A DNA stretch of 64,000 bases from Serpula lacrymans var. lacrymans S7.9. Its lineage: Eukaryota > Basidiomycota > Agaricomycetes > Boletales > Serpulaceae. Both the position numbers and the translations under genes were made by a program. This document shows, one piece after another, positions 60,006-64,000 of the stretch. Where the stretch lies: positions 2,849,968-2,913,967 of the forward strand of contig NW_006763293.1 in assembly GCF_000218685.1 (NCBI RefSeq). Reading direction: 5' to 3'. Below the pieces are notes generated by a model, which saw only the letters and a list, made by a program, of their open reading frames with translations, did not search any database and was not told the origin of the DNA. Numbering within the stretch: the stretch's first letter is position 1; each line of letters starts with the position of its first letter.

Positions 60006-60620
60006 TTGGACTTGTATATGACGTCAATTATCGGCTATTCTTTTGAAGTTGCTGAGCACTACAATGTGCTATGGTATATGCTTGCTCTTTCAGATAAGAT
60101 TTATGTGTGTTTTAGTGAGGGTATGGCAGAAAAAACAGACGACAAAACTTGGAAATGTGCGAGCCCTATTCATGGGCGCTCTAAAGAAGCATGGCAGACA
60201 CGCTGTCTGTTCTATGGTTTGCCACAACAGGGCCATATTGGGTAACAGTCACGTGCTGTGTGACTGTGATAAGATCGAGGGTGTACTATTCCACGCATTC
60301 ACAAATCACATTAGCGATCGAACCGTGACTCCGTAAAAGTTGTGGTTTGTATAAAGGATTCAAAGTGAACGTTTATCCATTCTGCACTTTAGAAATGGCA
60401 CACGGACACCGCTTCCGTCTCAAAAATTGGCTTCGTGGTAGAACACGCACCTTGCGATCAATAAACATGAGCCGATAACTGTAATCGAGCCACTCCGAAC
60501 TCAACTTCACAGAATGGCTTCTCATTGTGGTACATTTTCTGCTTGCTTTTCCTTTCATCTCGTGTCTAATCTTCTCTATCTTCGCACATATTCAGTCTGC
60601 ATTAACGTTCGCGCTTTTGT

Positions 60621-60686
60621 CCCGCTTTGTCGTGGAAAGTCGCGTCCCATTATCCCGCTTTGTCGTGGACAGTCGCGTCCCATTAT
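60621..60686 (+). repeat. Two tandem 33-bp promoter repeats
   Basis: Units 60621-60653 and 60654-60686 differ at one base (A/C at position 17). Core sequence CCCGCTTTGTCGTGGA then AGTCGCGTCCCATTAT. They end 27 bases upstream of a TATA box and 144 bases before the start codon at 60831, so duplicated transcription-factor sites are likely but unproven. Confidence 0.85.
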
Positions 60687-60713
60687 CTTGACGCTTTCTC
60701 AAAGCGCTCATAC

Positions 60714-60720
60714 TATAAAA
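60714..60720 (+). promoter_or_regulatory. TATA box of the 60831 gene
   Basis: TATAAAA about 110 bases before the start codon and directly downstream of the tandem repeats. The leader that follows is CT- and CA-rich, typical for strongly expressed fungal genes. Confidence 0.55.
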
Positions 60721-60830
60721 CCAAAGGTGATTTCTCCCTTCAGACACCATCACTCACCGCTCATCACCGCTTCTCCACACTTCTCTCTCAATCCCATTCC
60801 ATCTAATCAAAACTCATCAACACACTTACA

Positions 60831-61608
60831 ATGTCCAACTATATCAACCCTCTCCACCCTCCCATTCCCTCCGCCGCTCACTCCTCCTACACCGCCCTAG
60901 CCAACGCCTGCCCCCAAACGCTCCCCCTTCAACCTCCCTTCGGTCCCATCCTCCCCACCGTCCGTCGCCTCCCCCAGACTCCATGGACTCCCCACTCCAA
61001 ATGGAATGCCACCATGTCCCGCAGCAAACCTTCGCAGCCGATCATGTTCGACCTTTTTGGTGCACGGAGCATGGGACTCGGAGTGCCCATGCGCGAAATG
61101 TCAACTAGGAGTGCCAACGCGATCGAACAAATGATCGTAGGTGCGAGGGATAATGTAGCTGCACTGATGGCTGGCTCGGGCGGCACTCGCAAGATTCGTT
61201 TCCGCATTATGGTAAGTCTCAACCATCCACCCCATTTCTTCTTTCTTTCATGCTGACGACACCCACTCAGTGGCCTGGATACGAGCATCTCGACTTCAAT
61301 CGCACCATCGAGTTGTGCACTCAGAACGGGCCCATCACACGCGGTCAGATTGTTTCGCAAATCTCGAGCATGTTTGCTCGCTTTCTTGAGGTTTGTGTTT
61401 CGCTATCGTATTCTGTAATTTATCGGATACTTATACCCTTTTCCCCACCAATCAGAGGCTGCCAAGCGAGGCTCCAGGACCACACGGTCAAGAATGGCGT
61501 ACTGGACCCCCTGGAAGGGGCATCAGCTACGACCGCCTTATCCTCGTTGCTCTCTGGAACGTTTTCGAGGACACTTGGATGGCCGAAGTCCTCGTTGACG
61601 TCCGGTAA
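60831..61608 (+). CDS. Unknown 217-residue protein
   Basis: Exons 60831-61211, 61271-61390 and 61456-61608; phases agree. The sequence begins MSNYINPLHPPIPSAAHSSY, with a Pro-rich N-terminus, a basic middle and the conserved-looking C-terminal part: YEHLDFNRTIELCTQNGPIT, RGQIVSQISSMFARFLE, GISYDRLILVALWNVFEDTW, MAEVLVDVR. Similar small proteins with a 'YEH...R-x-I-x-L...GPIT...F' pattern occur as multi-copy families in mushrooms, as far as I recall; no function is known. It has no signal peptide or membrane segment. C-ending codon bias, a good TATA and the duplicated upstream repeat suggest strong, regulated expression. Confidence 0.82.
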
Positions 61609-61993
61609 AAGCAGCACGAACGAAAAACATTTTGTATCATTGGATCATCGCATATGTTCCTTGTTCATAATTGACTCTGCAATCATCTGGCTGTATTACT
61701 AGTAACTTTCTCCTCTCTTCTTTCTTGGATTTCTTGGTGCTATCAGCATATTATTTTATCTCATGTATCCTTAATACCATATTCCAGCATCCTCATTATC
61801 CTCTAACCCACTTCGTTATATATACCCTGTAGATAATTTCCATCTATCTAATAGAATGATATTTGTTTCTTACATCTTAACTAAACTTGTCAAAGCTCCT
61901 GCAATAACTGATGTCCTCGGTGAAAAAATTCTACATATACATTCAATCATCTATAACATATAACCAAGCACAACAGAATCCGGGTACATCTAA
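61609..61993. other. Convergent 3' flank
   Basis: About 385 AT-rich bases between the unknown gene and the auxilin homologue. It likely contains the polyadenylation sites of both; nothing else was seen. Confidence 0.4.
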
Positions 61994-64000
61994 TCATTGT
62001 TTGAATGCGTTCCATGCTTCATTGAGTGCTCCAAACACGCCATTCGCGATCATCCTTTGCTCTAGCGTAGTATTATTGACATTAAGCTATGCACGCATCA
62101 GCAACGAGTCGATCAATTAGTTATCAGTAGAACTCACCTTATCGGGATGTAGCTTCGCAATAGCCTTGGTATACCTAATCTTAACCTGTGACGGACTGAC
62201 AAGATCTGCCATTCCAACCTTCTGCCACCCTAGCTCGGGCCACAGCACATTGTCTAGGCTGGCCACAAGAGCCCTTATGTTCGTCTCTTTGCCTCCTTTC
62301 CAAGCCAGTAAACGACCATCAACGCTGTCCTTCAACTCATGTCTAGCTTGATCTTCAGCATCCGCTGCATCGTTAGCTTCCCTCAGCTTGTTAAGAGCTT
62401 GTGACGGTGGCGACGGACGCCTACTCAGTGCAGGTGGTTTTCGCTGCACAGGTGGTGGACGAGGCTTGGGTGGCGCTGAAGAAGCACCTGCTTCAGAACT
62501 AGCGCTTGCCATCTTCCGACACCTCCCAGCTCCCCTTACAGCCTCATTTCGTACATTAGCAGCAGCCCATTCAGCCCCAGCTACAGACTCCCAGTCCTTC
62601 TGCGCCAGCTCCCACTTTTCTCGACCTTCATAAGCCTCAGCGCGTCGCTTCCAGGCCTTCACGAGGCCGTCAGCGAGATCTGCCCCTGAACCATCTTCCT
62701 CCCGCACAACTTTCGCCTCTCGAGCGGGATGATACGATACGCCGATGATCTTGATGACAGCGGAACAGTCGTCGACAGCAGCCGTGTGATTTCCTGTTTT
62801 CAGGCGGGTCAAGGCTCGGTTGTTGTACAGTGGAACAAGCAAGAGATGCGAGTGAGGAAGGGCAGCAATGGCGGCAGAGTAAGCAATTTCTGCATCGGCA
62901 TACTGCCCAAGTTTATATTTCTCCGTTCCGGTTAATTTATGTTTGTTAGATGCGGTGATAGCAGAGAGAGATGCTGAGACGGTCTGCCTCTGTACAAGTT
63001 GGATGGGAGAAGGTGCTCGAGCAGGAACTGAGGATGGACCAGACTGCACGATTTCAGCTTTGGGTCGGCCACGACGGAAAGGTGACTTGTACGCGACGGG
63101 AGCGTCTACCGACAGCGACAGTAGATCATTTTCTTTGGGCTGTGGCTGGCGGCTAGGCTCAACATTCGGTCTTCTCGATGGTTTCGGCGGCAGAACATCA
63201 GCAGAAGCACCCTCGCGATCTCTTCTCCTAGAATCATCATCATCATCATCATCATCTCTAAATGAAGCTTCCTGCATCCACCGAGGTCTCCCATCTTGCG
63301 CCTGAGGTGAACTGGCACCTTTCGCCGCAGCCGCTCGTTCTTCGTACAGCTTCTGTGCTTTCTCTTTACCGTCTTTCCAGAGGGCATTGGCGCGATTGAA
63401 TAAGCTTATCCCGATTTCGTTCGCTTGTGCAATTAGTTTATCAGCTTGTTCTTTGAGGTCACCATCTTGTTGCTGGGACTCGGAGGGCGATGAAGTTTCA
63501 CGAGGACGCTGGGCATGTGCTTGAGGCCGAGTCCGAGCACCTTGACGTCGTCGCGACTCAGAAGAATGATCTATATCGCGCTCGCGACCTGGGACTGGGC
63601 GTCGATTCGAAGGCGGTTCTGAACCTGCACCATTAGATAACAGTGTTTCCAAGGCAGCCTGGACATCCAGTCCAGTGTCAGTAGCGGCGAGGGCGACGCG
63701 CGCTTGTTGCGGAGAAAAACCCATCTCTACTATTTGGCCAATAATGTGAGGTGGCGGAGAGACAGGCCTGGAGGATTGGCCAGATGTAAGGGGACGGGGA
63801 GAAGGCGTCGCTCTGTTAGAGTGGTCCTGGCATCCTCGTCGATTAGTTGGTAGCGCCACGAGCAATAGTGTCACAACAACATACATGCGAATATATATTT
63901 TTTGCCACTTTATCGATGGGTTTGCTTAGGTCACCCAAGATGTCATCTCCATGGTCTGAATCATTATCTAGCAACCCATCTTCTCTGTTACCAAAGTCGA
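61994..64000 (-). CDS. SWA2: Auxilin/Swa2 homologue (UBA-TPR-J), 5' end outside window
   Basis: Clathrin-uncoating Hsp70 co-chaperone. Exons 61994-62086, 62138-63826 and 63885 to beyond the window edge. The right-edge exon encodes an acidic segment (DGLLDNDSDHGDDILGDLSK) that may contact clathrin. Next come a UBA domain (IIGQIVEMGFSPQQARVALA), a charged linker with an Asp run, and TPR-like helices (EKYKLGQYADAEIAYSAAIA, PLYNNRALTRLKTGNHTAAV, KAWKRRAEAYEGREKWELAQ). A C-terminal J domain follows (PELGWQKVGMADLVSPSQVK, YTKAIAKLHPDK, then ANGVFGALNEAWNAFKQ). The HPD tripeptide that triggers Hsp70 ATPase is present and sits at an exon end. UBA-TPR-J is exactly the yeast Swa2 plan. Confidence 0.92.

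Larger units (their letters stand above)
60006..60830. other. Divergent promoter region
   Basis: About 825 bases between the MYND gene and the unknown 217-residue gene. It contains the 33-bp tandem repeat and TATA box listed separately, and otherwise only short frames. Confidence 0.45.

Overview
The window is nuclear DNA of a filamentous basidiomycete, most likely an Agaricomycete. Nearly every gene is cut by many short introns (about 45-70 bases, GT-AG, branch sites like CTAAC or CTGAC). The gene set fits too: a STE3-type pheromone receptor, a fungal thaumatin-like protein, DUF1399 and NADAR proteins, and tandem AAA+ ATPases of a kind common in mushrooms. Frames were assembled by hand from splice signals, codon phase and remembered family consensus, so exon ends are predictions.

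Left part (1-21.5 kb): 3' part of an Atg22-like vacuolar effluxer (-), a LARP7/Pof8-like RNA-binding protein (+), a proline-rich NADAR protein (-), the SAP18 subunit of the Sin3/ASAP complexes (-), a membrane-anchored copper amine oxidase (+), a sugar-porter MFS protein (-), a broken kinase-like relic (-), a monocarboxylate-type MFS protein (-), NEDD8/Rub1 (+) and an AlkB-like dioxygenase (-). Amine oxidase and two transporters within 10 kb could form a small catabolic neighbourhood, but nothing in the sequence proves co-regulation.

Middle (22.7-40 kb): two tandem AAA+ ATPase paralogues (+), a histidine phosphatase (-), a STE3 receptor (-), a hotdog-fold thioesterase (+) and a Boi1/2-like polarity scaffold with SH3, SAM, PH and a C-terminal CH-like module (-).

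Right part (40-64 kb): a gene-poor stretch of about 7.7 kb with one small orphan gene and hairpin-forming inverted repeats. Then follow a DUF1399/glycine-rich protein (-), a poorly resolved gene (-), a 1127-residue scaffold-like protein (-), a thaumatin-like protein (-), a MYND zinc-finger protein (-), an unknown 217-residue protein behind two 33-bp promoter repeats (+), and the auxilin/Swa2 homologue running off the right edge (-).

The most unusual observations are about splicing. The amine oxidase cofactor site appears to be encoded by an 11-base exon followed by a 2-base exon. Four genes (SAP18, NEDD8, the Boi-like scaffold and the 1127-residue protein) can only be read in frame through GC-AG introns. 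No intact mobile element, CRISPR array, rRNA or convincing tRNA was found.
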